This document shows, one piece after another, positions 10,391 through 22,700 of a DNA stretch of 50,613 nt. The notes beneath the pieces are model-generated. The model worked only from the letters and a program-made list of their open reading frames with translations, did not search any database and was not told where the DNA came from. This DNA comes from Selaginella moellendorffii (Eukaryota; Streptophyta; Lycopodiopsida; Selaginellales; Selaginellaceae), in assembly GCF_000143415.4 (NCBI RefSeq), contig NW_003314261.1, forward strand, positions 6,210,864 to 6,261,476, in the 5' to 3' direction. The position numbers and the translations under genes are program-made. The first letter of the stretch is position 1. Each line of letters opens with the position of its first letter.

Positions 10391-11260
10391 AAGGGTAGTT
10401 TTGATTATCCTTTAGGAGTGCTTGGATTTGGGATTTTACTTTAGATTTAGTTTTTACATTATTTAGATCTCCCTTTCTTTATAGCTTTTTCAATGTTTTC
10501 TCTTTTGCATTTTTCCTTTTTGTTCATTTTTATGGTAGAGTAGTGGCCTCCTCCTCCTTTGACTATGGAGAAGCAATTGGTGTAATTGCTTAATATTATG
10601 CAATTGTAGTTAAATAATCAGACTCAATTGATAGTGATATTCATAACATGTTGTATAGCTCTTCTTGCTTTTACTGTGTCCGGCCAAAGTTATTCTATAG
10701 GAATCCTAAGGATAATATGTACTATTAGTTTGATCACTTTATGGTGATTGTTACATATAATTCTTGGGATAATGTTTGGCATTTGCATGAGTAAAGGACA
10801 AGTGGTACAACAACCATTAGAGCATTCTCCTAGATGTTTTCAAATGCGCATTTAGACATGTTAACAATTGGAATAAAATCTTCCAATAATTGCATTATCT
10901 TCATCAAGGTCCATTTAAATTAATGATGCAATTTGATGTTCATTTCTGAAGCCTTTTGCTTCATGTAGAGCCAAATATGTCAAAGTAAATCAATTGAGAA
11001 GGTTGTGGCCAACACTCCATCAAAATCTTGTAAAAATTATATATGCACTTGCTCTAACCACCCTTGATGATACTATTTTCTTAGCACAATATTATGAGAC
11101 ATTGCCTCTTCCACTTCTCACTACACATCCTTCAACCCCATTGATGGTCCTATTCCAATGGAGGTTGATGAACCTGAGTTCAAAGACAAGAGTAAGGATG
11201 TGGTCGTGGCTATGATGTCCATTGCTGGGCATATGATGAAATTGGTCACACTTATCAATG
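10391..11260 (+). pseudogene. element A leader and gag remnant
   Basis: After a leader that is homologous to 29,899-30,010, gag-like sequence can be read only in broken frames. The clearest part is the nucleocapsid knuckle near 11,218-11,260: 'CHWAYDEIGHTYQC'-type spacing with the second Cys replaced by Tyr (read as H-C-W-A-Y..G-H..C). No long frame survives. Confidence 0.6.
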
Positions 11261-11466
11261 TTATCAGCATTTTTCAGATTGGCAACCTCCATTTTCTAGG
11301 TGGAGACCTTAGCATCAACAACATCTTGTTAATGCTACTATAGTGGAAGTTCTAGATACCGAAATAATTCCAGGACACAAAAAGTCATATGAGTAGTAGA
11401 GGGACCTTGTGTGAATAAATCAATGACCCCTCTATATTTTTTTTAGGAATATCATCAAGGGTTCAT

Positions 11467-11748
11467 TTGGCACCAGTTCATTTAGTATTTACTTTCCAAG
11501 CTCATTTTAATAACAAAAGGTTTCCTATTATTCTCTCTGTGTTGATTGATACAAGCTCAAGTTTATCTTCTATTGCTCAGCCTGTTACCACACATTGTTG
11601 TCTATATTTGTATCATGCAACAAAGTTAGTTTTCATTCTTTATGGCAATGGCTATACACATGCATGTGCATGGGATGAGGCAGATCTAATTGTACATATG
11701 AGCAATCTAGAGCTTGAGTTACAATCATTGTGGGTGGTGCCAAATTAA
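11467..11748 (+). pseudogene. element A aspartic protease
   Basis: A 93-codon frame with 'VLIDTSSSLSSIAQPV' corresponds to the retropepsin motif DTGSS, with the catalytic Gly changed to Ser. It sits between gag and RT, as expected. The following 250 bp is a pyrimidine-rich linker that reaches the nested insertion at 12,101. Confidence 0.75.
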
Positions 11749-12100
11749 GCTTTTAACCTTATCCTTACTATAGATTAGTTGTGGCACAATTATACCAAAT
11801 GTGACTTTAAGGTTTCTCCCTTGTATCTCATATTCCTTTATATTTCTTCCATTCTTTTCACTTATGTTCCTTTTCATCCCTTTGCTTCTACTTTTGCTTC
11901 CATCACTTTTTTTCCCCCATTACTTCCTTTTAAGTTTTTATTTTGTTCATCTATTCTCTCTTGCAATCCCTATGTTGCAATGGTTGACTAGCTCATAAAG
12001 GAGTATGCTGATCTCTTTGGTCATTTGGAGCCATGATTGCAATACATCATCATATTCTAACTAAGGATGTTCGTTCAATCAAGGTTTTTGTTCATCGTCA

Positions 12101-13161
12101 TGTAAGCGACTAATTTTTCCATTCTACTTTAGTCACTTAACCACACCTTCGACCACTTGGAGGAGTCTCACTCACAACCTCCTTAAGTCTAATTCAGGAC
12201 TTGGGACTTGCTAGCCCCGAGAATGGCATCTATGCCACTCATCCCTTGCACTTAGTCCAAGTGCTCCATGTGTCCAGTCCCAAGACCGACACCCCAAGGT
12301 ACCACCAACATACTAGCCCGTTATGCTAAGGCCATGCCCCTTTACCTTGGTTATACCAGTGGTCTAACACCACCTGCATCACAATCCCATCTCTCAAGGA
12401 CTGGACCATCCGTCCATGAGTGATCATTCCAGATCCACTCCTTAGCATCCTTAGGATGCCCACAGACGTGGGGAATAGCCTTCCCCAATATCCTTTTTCT
12501 GGTCCCCACCAAGTCCCTTTCTACCCATGGCCGTGTTCACCAACATTATCACTGGATCGAGGCCCACAGGCCCGACCACTAAGTCCCACGATCCTCTGGG
12601 ACTTCCTCACCACCCGACTGTATCCTTGGTCTCTACACCAGAGGACTACTCCTCTTCCTTTCCACAGTCTGGGCCTTTGGGACGACATTTCGGAACACCA
12701 TGGGCCTACGCGAGCCCCATGGGTACTCTCCCCACCTTTCGCCTTTAAGTGCTCTAGCCATGGGCTTAGAGTGAGGTTCCGTTGAGCCACGCCTGGTATC
12801 CAAGTAGGTAGTGCCACCCACACTTGGACTGGGAGCATCGGCCAGTCGATCTCCCGGGGGAACTAAAGCTGGCTCTTGAACACTTCACCAAGCTACCCCG
12901 CTTGTCGGTCTGTATTCACTCTAGTCTTGGACTTCCCAGTGGTCAGTTCATCACCCAACACTGGGTCTGGCCTTCCTGGGCCGGCCAAACTGGCTCCACT
13001 ATAGTCCTCCCCCTTACTATACTTTTGGAGCTCACTAAACCCCCCAAGGTCTGGGAGACAAATGCTTTGGGCTTTCACCCTCTTAGACTCGAACTCGGAC
13101 TCGGACTCAGACACGGACTCGGGCTCGAGCTCGGACTCGGCCTTGGCCTCGGTCTTGGTCC

Positions 13162-13208
<47 letters not shown>

Positions 13209-14281
13209 CCGGTCTTGGTCCCGGTCTCGGTCTCGACCTCGGACTCCATCTCGGGCTCTTCTCGGACTCCATCTCGGACTCCGTCTCAGTCCATCTCGGA
13301 CTCCGTCTCGGGTCCATCTCGGACTTTGTCTCGGTCCATCTCAGACTCCATCTCGGGTCCATCTCGGACTCCGTCTTGGTCCATCTCGGACTCCATCTCG
13401 GGTCCATCTCGGGTCCATCTCGGGTCCATCTCGGGTCCATCTCGGACTCCATCTCAGACTCCATCTTGGACTCCATCTCGGACTCCATCTCAGACTCCAT
13501 CTCGGGTCCTTCTTGGACTCCATCTTGGACTCCGTCTCAGTCCATCTCGGACTCCATCTCGAGTCCATCTCGGACTCCATCTCGGTCCATCTCGGACTCC
13601 ATCTCGGGTCCATCTCGGACTCCATCTCGGACTCCATCTTGGACTCCATCTCAGACTCCATCTCGGACTCCATCTCGGACTCCGTCTCGGTCTATCTCAG
13701 ACTCCGTCTCGGGTCCATCTCGGACTCCGTCTCGGTCCACCTCGGACTCCATCTCGGACTCCATCTCGGACTCCATCTCGGGTCCATCTCGGACTCCATC
13801 TCGGGTCCATCTTGGACTCCATCTCGGACTCCATCTCGGACTCCATCTCAGACTCCATCTCGGACTCCATCTCGGACTCCGTCTCGGTCCATCTCAGACT
13901 CCGTCTCGGGCCCATCTTGGACTCCATCTCGGTCCACCTCGGACTCCATCTCGGACTCCACCTTGGACTCCAACTCGGGTCCATCTCGGACTCCATCTCG
14001 GGTCCACCTCGGACTCCACCTCGGACTCCAACTCGGGTCCATCTCGGACACTTCCACATGTCATGTGTTAGTCCTTTTTGGGTCCCTTTTTAGAGCCTCG
14101 CTTATTGCTCGCTTCGTGCTCATTCCTCGAGCACTTTGTTGGGAGTTCTACTCCCGCTCTCGACCTATCAAGTCGGAGCTTTTAGTCCAAACGTGTTACG
14201 CTCGTTTGGCTTTCGCTTTGGCCACTACCACATGGCACCCTTCTAGCTCCACTTTGGGGCCTAGGGATTTTGTGTCTCACA
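12101..14281 (-). repeat. LARD-like element 3' LTR
   Basis: A 2,181-bp LTR. On the plus strand it runs from TGTAAGCGAC through about 980 bp of unique sequence, then the minisatellite (about 13,085-14,053), then about 225 bp of unique sequence ending GTGTCTCACA. Its array has a different unit order from the partner LTR, while the unique parts are nearly identical. Confidence 0.92.
13085..14053. repeat. minisatellite array in the 3' LTR
   Basis: Units of 10-12 bp (ctcggactccat, ctcgggtccat, ctcggtccat) fill the right three quarters. The left part is pure 6-bp units (ctcggt). No unit contains a stop codon in most frames, so several overlapping frames stay open for 340-415 codons (Ser-Asp, Leu-Gly-Leu-His, Arg-Thr-Pro-Ser patterns). 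These are translation artefacts of the repeat. Confidence 0.95.
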
Positions 14282-17200
14282 ACTCCACCACCCATAGACG
14301 AAGTTCGATGTCCCCATAGACGAAGTTCGATGTCCTCATCGAACGATAAACTATTTTATAAAGTAACACCACTACATATTACCCTTTCCATTCTTGGCAC
14401 TTCGCCGATATTCATCAATGGTTTGATACCAAAGGCTCACCATGCCTTGCCCATCCTCTAAGGAGGATAGTCTCTCCAACTTAGAGACTGATTGGACCAC
14501 TTGTGGTGGTTCTTTCCATTTATTGGTTTAGTTCTTGCTAAACTTGTTAGAGACACCGTCCCTATCTCAATCCCACTACTCCATCTTGAGTAGTTTCAGT
14601 TTTCATTAATATAACCTTTGCACTTTGGAACGTTTACTTTTGACTTCTTGAAGTCAATTTTCCTAGGTGTCTCCGACACCTTGCATTGCACATATTGTGC
14701 AAGTCCACTTCCCTATCCTAGGAAGTTCTCTACTTGAGGGCACCATCATCCTCTTTTCTATTTTGTGCCACCTTTGGCACTACATTCCAATTATCATCAT
14801 TTGTGCCAGGGCTGTCCACGGCCTTATCCTTTGGCTACTTTGCCGCTCCTCACTTGGAGCTCAATTAGAGCTAAATTAGAACACTTGGGAATCTATCCTT
14901 GGAAGTCCACTTCCTTTCCCGCAATCCGTTAGCATCAAACACATTAGTGTTCCTTGGCTAACTTTGCCACTTGGATTCTTTCCAATGGATTCCACGGCCC
15001 TATCTTGGGCACTCGTCTTTTGCTCCTATCCTTGAATTGTTGCACCAAGCAACATAGGATTATTACCTCCCTCCTTGAGGTATTCTTTTGGTTCCATAGC
15101 AAAGGATCTGCTTTGCCTAGACTAGGGTGTTCACTCCTAGTAAGTCTCCCCAACTGTTCTAGGCTCTCTTCATAGCCCAACCTTGTGACCCACCCATGGG
15201 CCTGTCTCTAGAGACTATTTTCTTGAACTCATAATACCATTGTATTGTAGTAGTTCATTTCCCTTAGGTGTCCTTCCCACTTAGTCACCTTGACCAAGCC
15301 ACACCTTTATCAATAGTTCAAATCAACACTTTGAACTAAGAATCATATTCCTTAACCCAAACAAAGACTTTATCCTTGTTTAGCTATAAGATCACCTAGT
15401 GATCTCATCTTGACCCCTTAATAGGTCTACCAATAGGAATTAAGTCTTCCAGACCTTACTAAGTTGTTGACTATGACCCCGGGAGCATCCCCCACACTTG
15501 GCAGTGCGCCCAAGCTAGCCCTTCCGGCCAAGGATCCATAGCAACTAAGACTGGGTGTCCCCATCTCATTCACCACGTCCTTGGTGTCTTTTGCACCAAA
15601 GTGTTCAAGTTCGATATGCCGAGCTTTCACTCTAAGCAATCTAACCATGCATCACGACTCCGGGGCATCCCCCGCTTGGCGGTGTGCCCAAGCCAATCTC
15701 CTCATTGAGAGTCCATAACCACCGAAATATGAGTGTCCTCATATTCCAAACCATCACCACGCCCTAGTGATTTGGGACTCGAACCCAAGCACTAGAGGGT
15801 CGGGACTCGAACCCAACCTCCATATATGCATCTACGGACGGCATCCCCCAGGATGCCTAGCGTGACTCTTCACGCCAGTGCACCAACTTTTACTCAAAGC
15901 GCGCTATAGATCACAGCTTAGGAACCTAGTTCTTCCACACTGCCAAGTCCTCTCACTTGACAAATCTATGATCATGCATGGACTCCTCCATGCTTGGCCC
16001 CATGGCCCACCCCTTTTGAAGTTATCACCTTCAACTAGATATTTGTTCCCCTGACTTGCCAATCTCACTTGGCAAGTCTTCCGACCACTGTAACATGGTT
16101 CTTGCACAAGCGTGAAAGCCCTTGATCATTGACTTTCGTTCAAAGCTTTTTCTTTGAACACTCGGGAACTATTTCTCTAACCTTGATAGCCTTGCCTCAT
16201 GGCAAGCTTCAAGACCACGCTTCTGCTGTGCCACTTTGATTTCACGTTTTCCTTGAACCATTTACGCTTGGCCTTTCTAGTTACTAAGCTACCTAGAATC
16301 GTCTTTGGGAACCTTGAAGGAACTCTGTCCCTTAGCTTGCTAAGGCTTCCCTTTTCGCAAGCTTTCTAGTTGCCATATAGTCTAATATGGACTATTCCAT
16401 ATTTTAGACTCTCCATGGCATCACGGTTGCTAGCAACAACACCTTCGAGCCCCCACTTGATTCTCCACTCCCAACTGGGATAACTACCCTTGGTTATGCC
16501 CTTCGATTCCTATGGTTTGGTTCTATCCCCTTACTACTTGCTTTTGGCTTCACACCTTTCCTTCGGTCATTCTCCTCCCGACTAAGAGGATAGCTTTGCA
16601 CTTTCTATCATGCCTTAGCAAGTATTCTTAGGGATGAATCTACCCGATAGCCTAGGGAGTGGTTCCTCAATCTAGGTATGCTCACCCTATAATCCCACAC
16701 ACCGGGATTACGTTGTTGCTTATGGGCCTTTACATGCCCATCACTAGCCTTGCCAAAATTCCATTTTTGGCTTTGTCCAATTTGAGTAGACAGTCTTCTC
16801 CTGTCTCCACCACCTTGGACATTTGGATAGCACCTTCTATCCATCATTCGCTAGAGACTTAGTCCCTTGGGCCTTATTTATTGCCCTCACGACATCAAAC
16901 ACCACCTCCTGGTGTTCTAGAGTGTTTGGGTGTCCCAATGACGGCTTCCTTGACAATGAGTATTTCCTTTTATGACATTGACTTACTATATCACAACATA
17001 AACAACTTATCCCCCGTAAGGGTATATCCAACTTCCCTATGCCATTAAGAAGGCTTGGGTAGCTACCTTCTACCCGTTTAACCAATTATTTTGCACCTCT
17101 TGCTTAGTTGCCTCATAGTTGTCAAGTCCTACAACTCATTGCTGGTGCTTCCACACCTCCATCATTATCTGGGTCACCACACTCTAACTGCATGCTCTGC

Positions 17201-18343
17201 AGCTTAGGCTATGCCATTCCCATTTCCATTGGGATTCCTTTGGCAAGGGGTTCTCATGAACCCACCAACATAGCCTCAAGGTATCATACTTTGGCACATT
17301 TGGTGTCTCCATACCATCGGCTCCACGAGCCTACTTCTATGACACTTCTTCTTTGTGTCTAAGTCTTTGCCAAGACCAATACCGCTCTTTCTCATGCCAA
17401 CCATCCGTTAGCACTGCACCATAGAGGTCACACACAACTTTGTATCAAAGTTGTTTTCTTTTGGGAACACCTTTCCCACGACTTTAGTATGGCACATTTT
17501 ACTATCGATGAGATACCCTCTATTCTCATCCTTGGATCCTATGGTCCCCCCCATCCTTCATGGGGTACAACACACCTCAGTCCAAATGCTTCTATTAGTC
17601 CTTTAAGACCATTCCTTGATTCTACTCGAGTCATCCAGCAGTTTTGGACTTGGTTAATCCACAGACCTGTAAGGTCCTATTTGTGAGGCACTAGCTCACT
17701 GGAATACACTTCTTGCATTCATGTCCTACTCACAAAGACTATTTTCACAAGTGTTACTTTGACACTTGATTTTGTTCTCTGGGGGCAACCTTTGCCCCTT
17801 AGGACTACTTGTCCATATGATGAGAATACCAACTCACCCTCTAAGTACACCCCCAACTCCTTGGGTTGTTCCAGCATTTATTAGAGGTAGCTCCATCTAC
17901 CATTTCAAGGACATGTGTCCTTTTCCGTATTTGACCTCCCACAGTCATTACTTCTGGTCTCAAATTCATGAGCACCAACCTCAACTATATGAGGATAATC
18001 TTGTGACTCCTTCATTGTTTTGGAGTCTTTATCTTTCCCGTGATCCCAACTATAGTTGTTTACCACAACTACATTAGCCAATTTGCAAAGTCAAACGCTT
18101 ATCTGGATCACATCCTCAACTCTCTGAGGAAACCCTTATACTGTTCCCAAGATCCCAAAGTCGTTCCCTTACTAGCCCCTTTTCTATCCACCACATCGCG
18201 CCCACGTTCACGCATGAACTTGAGTGGAGAGCCATGTCCTCTCGACATGCTACTCCTCAAGGATAGGCCCACTCCTAGGACCTTCCGATGCCAACATCAA
18301 TGGTGATATACTTAAGCACCAATAAAAGTCGAACTAAGGAACA
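14282..18343 (-). other. non-coding interior of the LARD-like element
   Basis: About 4.1 kb without any frame longer than about 103 codons and without gag, protease, RT or integrase motifs on either strand. It includes a weak internal duplication: blocks around 'ggagcatcccccacacttgg' (about 15,481) and 'ggggcatcccccgcttgg' (about 15,662). The minus strand beside the 3' LTR (14,282-14,300) is GT-rich (gggtggtggag) and could serve as the polypurine tract. Confidence 0.75.
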
Positions 18344-18355
18344 GCTCCGATACCA
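18344..18355 (-). other. LARD-like element primer-binding site (initiator tRNA-Met)
   Basis: The minus strand reads TGGTATCGGAGC, 11 of 12 bases of the canonical initiator-Met site. It lies three bases inside the LTR that starts at 18,359. Confidence 0.85.
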
Positions 18356-18358
18356 AGT

Positions 18359-19505
18359 TGTAAGCGACTAATTTTTCCATTCTACTTTAGTCACTTAACC
18401 ACACATTCGACCACTTGGAGGAGTCTCACTCACAACCTCCTTAAGTCCAATTCAGGACTTGGGACTTGCTAGCCCCGAGAATGGCATCCATGCCACTCAT
18501 CCCTTGCACTTAGTCTAAGTGCTCCATGTGTCCGGTCCCAAGACCGACACCCCAAGGTACCACTGACATACTAGTCCGTTATGCTAAGGCCATGCCCCTT
18601 TACCTTGGTCATACCAGTGGTCTAGCACCACCTGCATCACAATCCCGTCTCTCAAGGACTGGACCATCCGTCCATGAGTGATCATTCCAGATCCACTCCT
18701 TAGCATCTTTAGGATGCCCACAGACGTGGGGAATAGCCTTCCCTAATATCCCTTTTTTGGTCCCCACCAAGTCTCTTTCTGCCCATGGCCGTGTTCACCA
18801 ACACTACCACTGGATCGAGGCCCACAGGCCCGACCACTAAGTCCTACAGTCCTCTGGGACTTCCTCACCACCCGACTGTATCCTTGGTCTCTACACCAGA
18901 GGACTACTCCTCTTCCTTTCCACAGTCTGGGCCTTTGGGACGACATTTCAGAACACCGTGGGCCTACGTGAGCCCCATGGGTACTCTCCCCACCTTTCGC
19001 CTTTAAGTGCTCTAGCCATGGGCTTAGAGTGAGGTTCCGTTGAGCCACGCCTGGTATCCAAGTAGGTAGTGCCACCCACACTTGGACTAGGAGCATCGGC
19101 CAGTCGATTTCCCGGGGGAACTAGAGCTGGCTCTTGAACACTTCACCAAGCTACCCCGCTTGTTGGTCCGTATTCACTCTAGTCTTGGACTTCCCAGTAG
19201 TCAGTTCATCACCCAACACTGGGTCTAGCCTTCCTAGGCCAAACTGGCTTTTCCTGGCTAAACTGGCTCCACTGCAGTCCTCCCCCTTACTATACTTTTG
19301 GAGCTCACTAAACCCCCCAGGGTCTGGGAGACAAACGCTTTGGGCTTTCACCCTCTCAGACTCGAACTCGGACTCGGACTCGAACTCGGACTCGGACTCG
19401 GACTCGGACTCGGACTTGGACTCGGACTCGGACTCGGACTCGGACTCAGACTTGGGCTCGAGCTCGGGCTCGGGCTCGGGCTCGGGCTCGGTCTTGGTCC
19501 TGGTT

Positions 19506-19541
<36 letters not shown>

Positions 19542-20489
19542 CCGGTCTTGGTCCCGGTCTCGGTCTTGACCTCAGACTCCATCTCGGGTCCTTCTTGGAC
19601 TCCATCTTGGACTCCGTCTCAGTCCATCTCAGACTCCATCTCGGGTCCATCTCGGACTCCATCTCGGTCCATCTCGGACTCCATCTCGGGTCCATCTCGG
19701 ACTCCATCTCGGTCCATCTCGGACTCCATCTCGGGTCCATCTCGGACTCCATCTCGGACTCCATCTCAGACTCCATCTCAGACTCCATCTTGGACTCCGT
19801 CTCGGTCCATCTCAGACTCCGTCTCGGGTCCATCTCGGACTCCGTCTCGGTCCACCTCAGACTCCATCTCGGACTCCATCTCGGACTCCATCTCGAACTC
19901 CATCTCGGGTCCATCTCGGACTCCATCTTGGACTCCATCTCGGACTCCATCTCAGACTCCATCTCGGACTCCATCTCGGACTCCATCTCGGGTCCATCTC
20001 GGACTCCATCTCGGTCCATCTCGGACTCCATCTCGGGTCCATCTCGGACTCCATCTCAGACTCCATCTCGGACTCCATCTCGGACTCCGTCTCGGTCCAT
20101 CTCAGACTCCGTCTCGGGTCCATCTCGGACTCCGTCTCGGTCCACCTCGGACTCCATCTCGGACTCCACCTTGGACTCCAACTCGGGTCCATCTCGGACT
20201 CCATCTCGGGTCCACCTCGGACTCCACCTCGGACTCCAACTCGGGTCCATCTCGGACACTTCCACATATCATGTGTTAGTCCTTTTTGGGTCCCTTTTTA
20301 GAGCCTCGCTTATTGCTCGCTTCGTGCTCATTCCTCGAGCACTTTGTTGGGAGTTCTACTCCCGCTCTCGACTTATCAAGTTGGAGCTTTTAGTCCAAAC
20401 GTGTTACGCTCGTTTGGCTTTCGCTTTGGCCACTACCACATGGCACCCTTCCGGCTCCACTTTGGGGCCTAGGGATTTTGTGTCTCACA
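18359..20489 (-). repeat. LARD-like element 5' LTR
   Basis: A 2,131-bp LTR and the partner of 12,101-14,281. On the sense (minus) strand it starts TGTGAGACAC. The minisatellite begins about 230 bp into it. Confidence 0.92.
19358..20258. repeat. minisatellite array in the 5' LTR
   Basis: This is the same repeat family as 13,085-14,053. The left 6-bp block is here mostly ctcgga, giving runs of Ser-Asp when read in frame, then ctcggg and ctcggt. The right part has 10-12-bp units. Frames of 381 and 404 codons span it and are artefacts. Confidence 0.95.
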
Positions 20490-21060
20490 CGCCAGTCACC
20501 AAAAGAGATTAAGATTTTACATGTAAATGTCAAGGAGATGTTAAAAAAGGGTGTTATTCAAAAGGTGCAAGGTCCTTGGGCATGTGAACTTCATTTTGTG
20601 ACAAAACTTGATGGGAGTATTAGTTTCTGTTTCAACTATCATTTGTTAAACAAAGTGACAATCCTAGATGTGTACCCTCTTCCTCACATTGTTGATCTTT
20701 TAGAAAGTCGTTGGCTCACCAAGTTAGATCTTGCTTCTAGGTACCAGCAAGTGCCGATGGTTGAGGAAAATATTCCTAAAACTATTTTTTATACACTGTT
20801 TGGTTTGTACAAGTTTTTGGTGATGTCATTTAGTCTGAAAAATCCTTCAACAACTTTCCAGTGGATGATGGACAAGGTTCTTTGCGATATGCTAGAAGTC
20901 ACTGCTAACTTTATCGATGATGTCTTGATCCACTCAGAGGGAACATTGGAGGAACATATTTGTGATGTTTATAAGGTGTTGGATTGATTACAAGAAGTTT
21001 ATTTAAAGTTGAAGTGGTTGAAATGCGTATTTGGGTCTAAGGACACGAATTATCTGGTAC
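20490..21060 (+). pseudogene. element A reverse transcriptase
   Basis: It reads 'VKEMLKKGVIQKVQGPWA', 'SRWLTKLDLASRYQQV' with the first catalytic Asp, 'FSLKNPSTTFQWMM' and 'NFIDDVLIHSEG' with the YxDD-type box. The frame closes at 20,985-20,987 and continues past the stop as 'LKWLKCVFGSK'. The order and motifs are Ty3/gypsy. Confidence 0.88.
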
Positions 21061-21269
21061 TATATTTCTCATGAGGGTTTGCAAGTTAATCTTGACAAAT
21101 TTATGGTTATTTCAAAGTTCCTTACACTAAAGTGTATGAATGATGTGTAGTGCTTCCTAGGCAAGGTGCAATATCTTAGTTGTTTTGTTAATCATTTTTC
21201 TGATTGCACTACACATTGCGAGTGTTGTTCAAGTCGTCAACGTCATCTTTCATCTTGTCTGTGGACTTT

Positions 21270-21760
21270 GAGCCGGCATTTACAAATCTCAAAGAGCTAT
21301 TGATAACTCCTATAATTTTAACATATCCTGACTACACTTGACCTTTCATTTTGCACATGAATGCTTCTAAAATCGGTCTTGGAGGTGTGTTGATGCAAAA
21401 GAGCTCAAGTGTGCTTAGTTATCACCATCTCATTGCATATATCAACTATACATTACAGCTTGTGGAGTTGAACTACTTTATAACAAAGAAGGAGTGTTTA
21501 GTAGTAATTTGGGGTTTTGAGAAACTTTATGCATATCTATATAGTTTTCAAACATTATTAAAATGTGATTATTCTACAATTACTTTATTATTAAAGTGGA
21601 AAAACTTGATTGGTCATATGGCTCAATAGGCTTTAAAGTTTCAAATTTTTTATTTTGATGTTATCCATCGTTCAGGGAGTTTGATGGCTAATGCTGATGC
21701 TCTATCTCAAACTCATTTTCCTTTTTTGCTCTCTTCTTATGTTTTTTATGAGCTTATTCT
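21270..21760 (+). pseudogene. element A RNase H
   Basis: 'MNASKIGLGGVLMQ' replaces the usual D-A-S core, so the first catalytic Asp is lost. 'VELNYFITKKECLVVIW' carries the Glu block. After a stop at 21,629, 'FDVIHRSGSLMANADALS' is the standard end of the domain. Confidence 0.82.
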
Positions 21761-22079
21761 TCCAGCATTTATGGATTTTTTGGACAAGGATTCCATGCTA
21801 TTGGCAGTTATTGTATTTAATGTTCAATGTCCATAAGATGTAGAGCAAAATTTACCTTTTTTTGATGAGGTTTGTGAGGCTCAAAAGATTGAGCCATGGA
21901 TTTGAAGACTTTGCGATAGGTTTGAGAATCTTACACCACTTGCTGATGATTTGCCATTTTAGCATTTACATTTTCAATATTGCTTTGAGAACAGCTTTCT
22001 TTATTTTGTGGGGATGGATCCTGATAATTACTTATGGTTAGTGGTGCCTTCAATTTTTATTCCACACTTTCTCTATGCT

Positions 22080-22700
22080 TACAATAATTCTCCTATTCTA
22101 AATGGGCATATGGGATATTGTCATGGGACTGAGAAGTTGCGCAGGTCTTTCTATTGGCCAGAGATGCAGCATGATGTTATTTAATATGTGCATAATTGCA
22201 CTTGATGCCAAGCTTGTAATACTCCCCTGTGCTACAAAAGGATGGTTAGAGTTAATTGTAATTTCCTATTTATTTGAGTTGGTGGTGTTTGATCTAATGA
22301 GGCCTCTTTTATGGTCGACTATTGGCAATAAATATGTTATTATTGCTTTTAACTATTTAAGTCTTTGGGTGGAAGTCAGAGCTTTTGCTAATGTGTCTAC
22401 AATTGCTATTAGGTACTTCCTCCTCAATTGAGTGGTATTCTAACATTCTTATCTGAAGGGAATTCTTTTGAATAATAGTCCCACATTTATGGTTGAGGCT
22501 TTTCATGTTTTGACATCTCAGTTAGGGATACACTACACTTTCATGAGTGTATATCATCCACAGTCAAATGGTTTGGTGGAACGACTTATTTGGACTTTTA
22601 AAAGGATGATTGCAAAGTACATAAACTTTCAATATTTGAATTGTGATAGTTATTTAGCATCTTTTCAGTATATATATGTCACAAGGGTGTAGAGTTTTAT
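22080..22700 (+). pseudogene. element A integrase
   Basis: The zinc-binding part is readable across stops as 'HGTEKLRRSFYWPEMQHDVI'. The core follows: 'LVVFDLMRPL' with the first Asp, and 'HPQSNGLVERLIWTFKRMI' with the catalytic Glu. The region to about 23,090 contains the C-terminal 'YKVDDLMLIYFPNL' and 'WKGPYQ' blocks. Confidence 0.82.

Larger units (their letters stand above)
12101..20489 (-). mobile_element. nested LARD-like LTR retrotransposon with minisatellite LTRs
   Basis: Two long LTRs (12,101-14,281 and 18,359-20,489; TG..CA ends) flank a 4,077-bp interior that has no gag or pol homology in any frame. A primer-binding site for initiator tRNA-Met lies on the minus strand next to 18,359, so the element is minus-oriented with its 5' LTR on the right. 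Flanking 5-mers cgtca (12,096-12,100) and cgcca (20,490-20,494) form a target-site duplication with one mismatch, inside element A's pol. Long LTRs around a long non-coding interior define LARDs, which need proteins from a partner element. The first ~105 bases of the two LTRs differ at about 2 positions, so it is much younger than element A. Confidence 0.9.

Noticed and set aside
13085-14053. Possible CRISPR-like array
   Set aside because: Units are 6-12 bp and contiguous, with no unique spacers, in a plant genome and inside an LTR.
12824-14319. Several overlapping frames of 268-415 codons (Leu-Gly-Leu-His, Ser-Asp-Ser-Ile, Arg-Thr-Pro-Ser repeats)
   Set aside because: They are six-frame readings of a stop-free minisatellite inside an LTR. 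Frames on both strands are equally open and no domain is present.
14282-18343. Possible hidden gag-pol in the LARD-like interior
   Set aside because: I read both strands for RT (xxDD), integrase (HPQ/TDGQxE) and CCHC motifs and found none. Frames are at most about 103 codons.
19134-20512. Frames of 381 and 404 codons over the second array
   Set aside because: Same reason: translation of the minisatellite in the other LTR.
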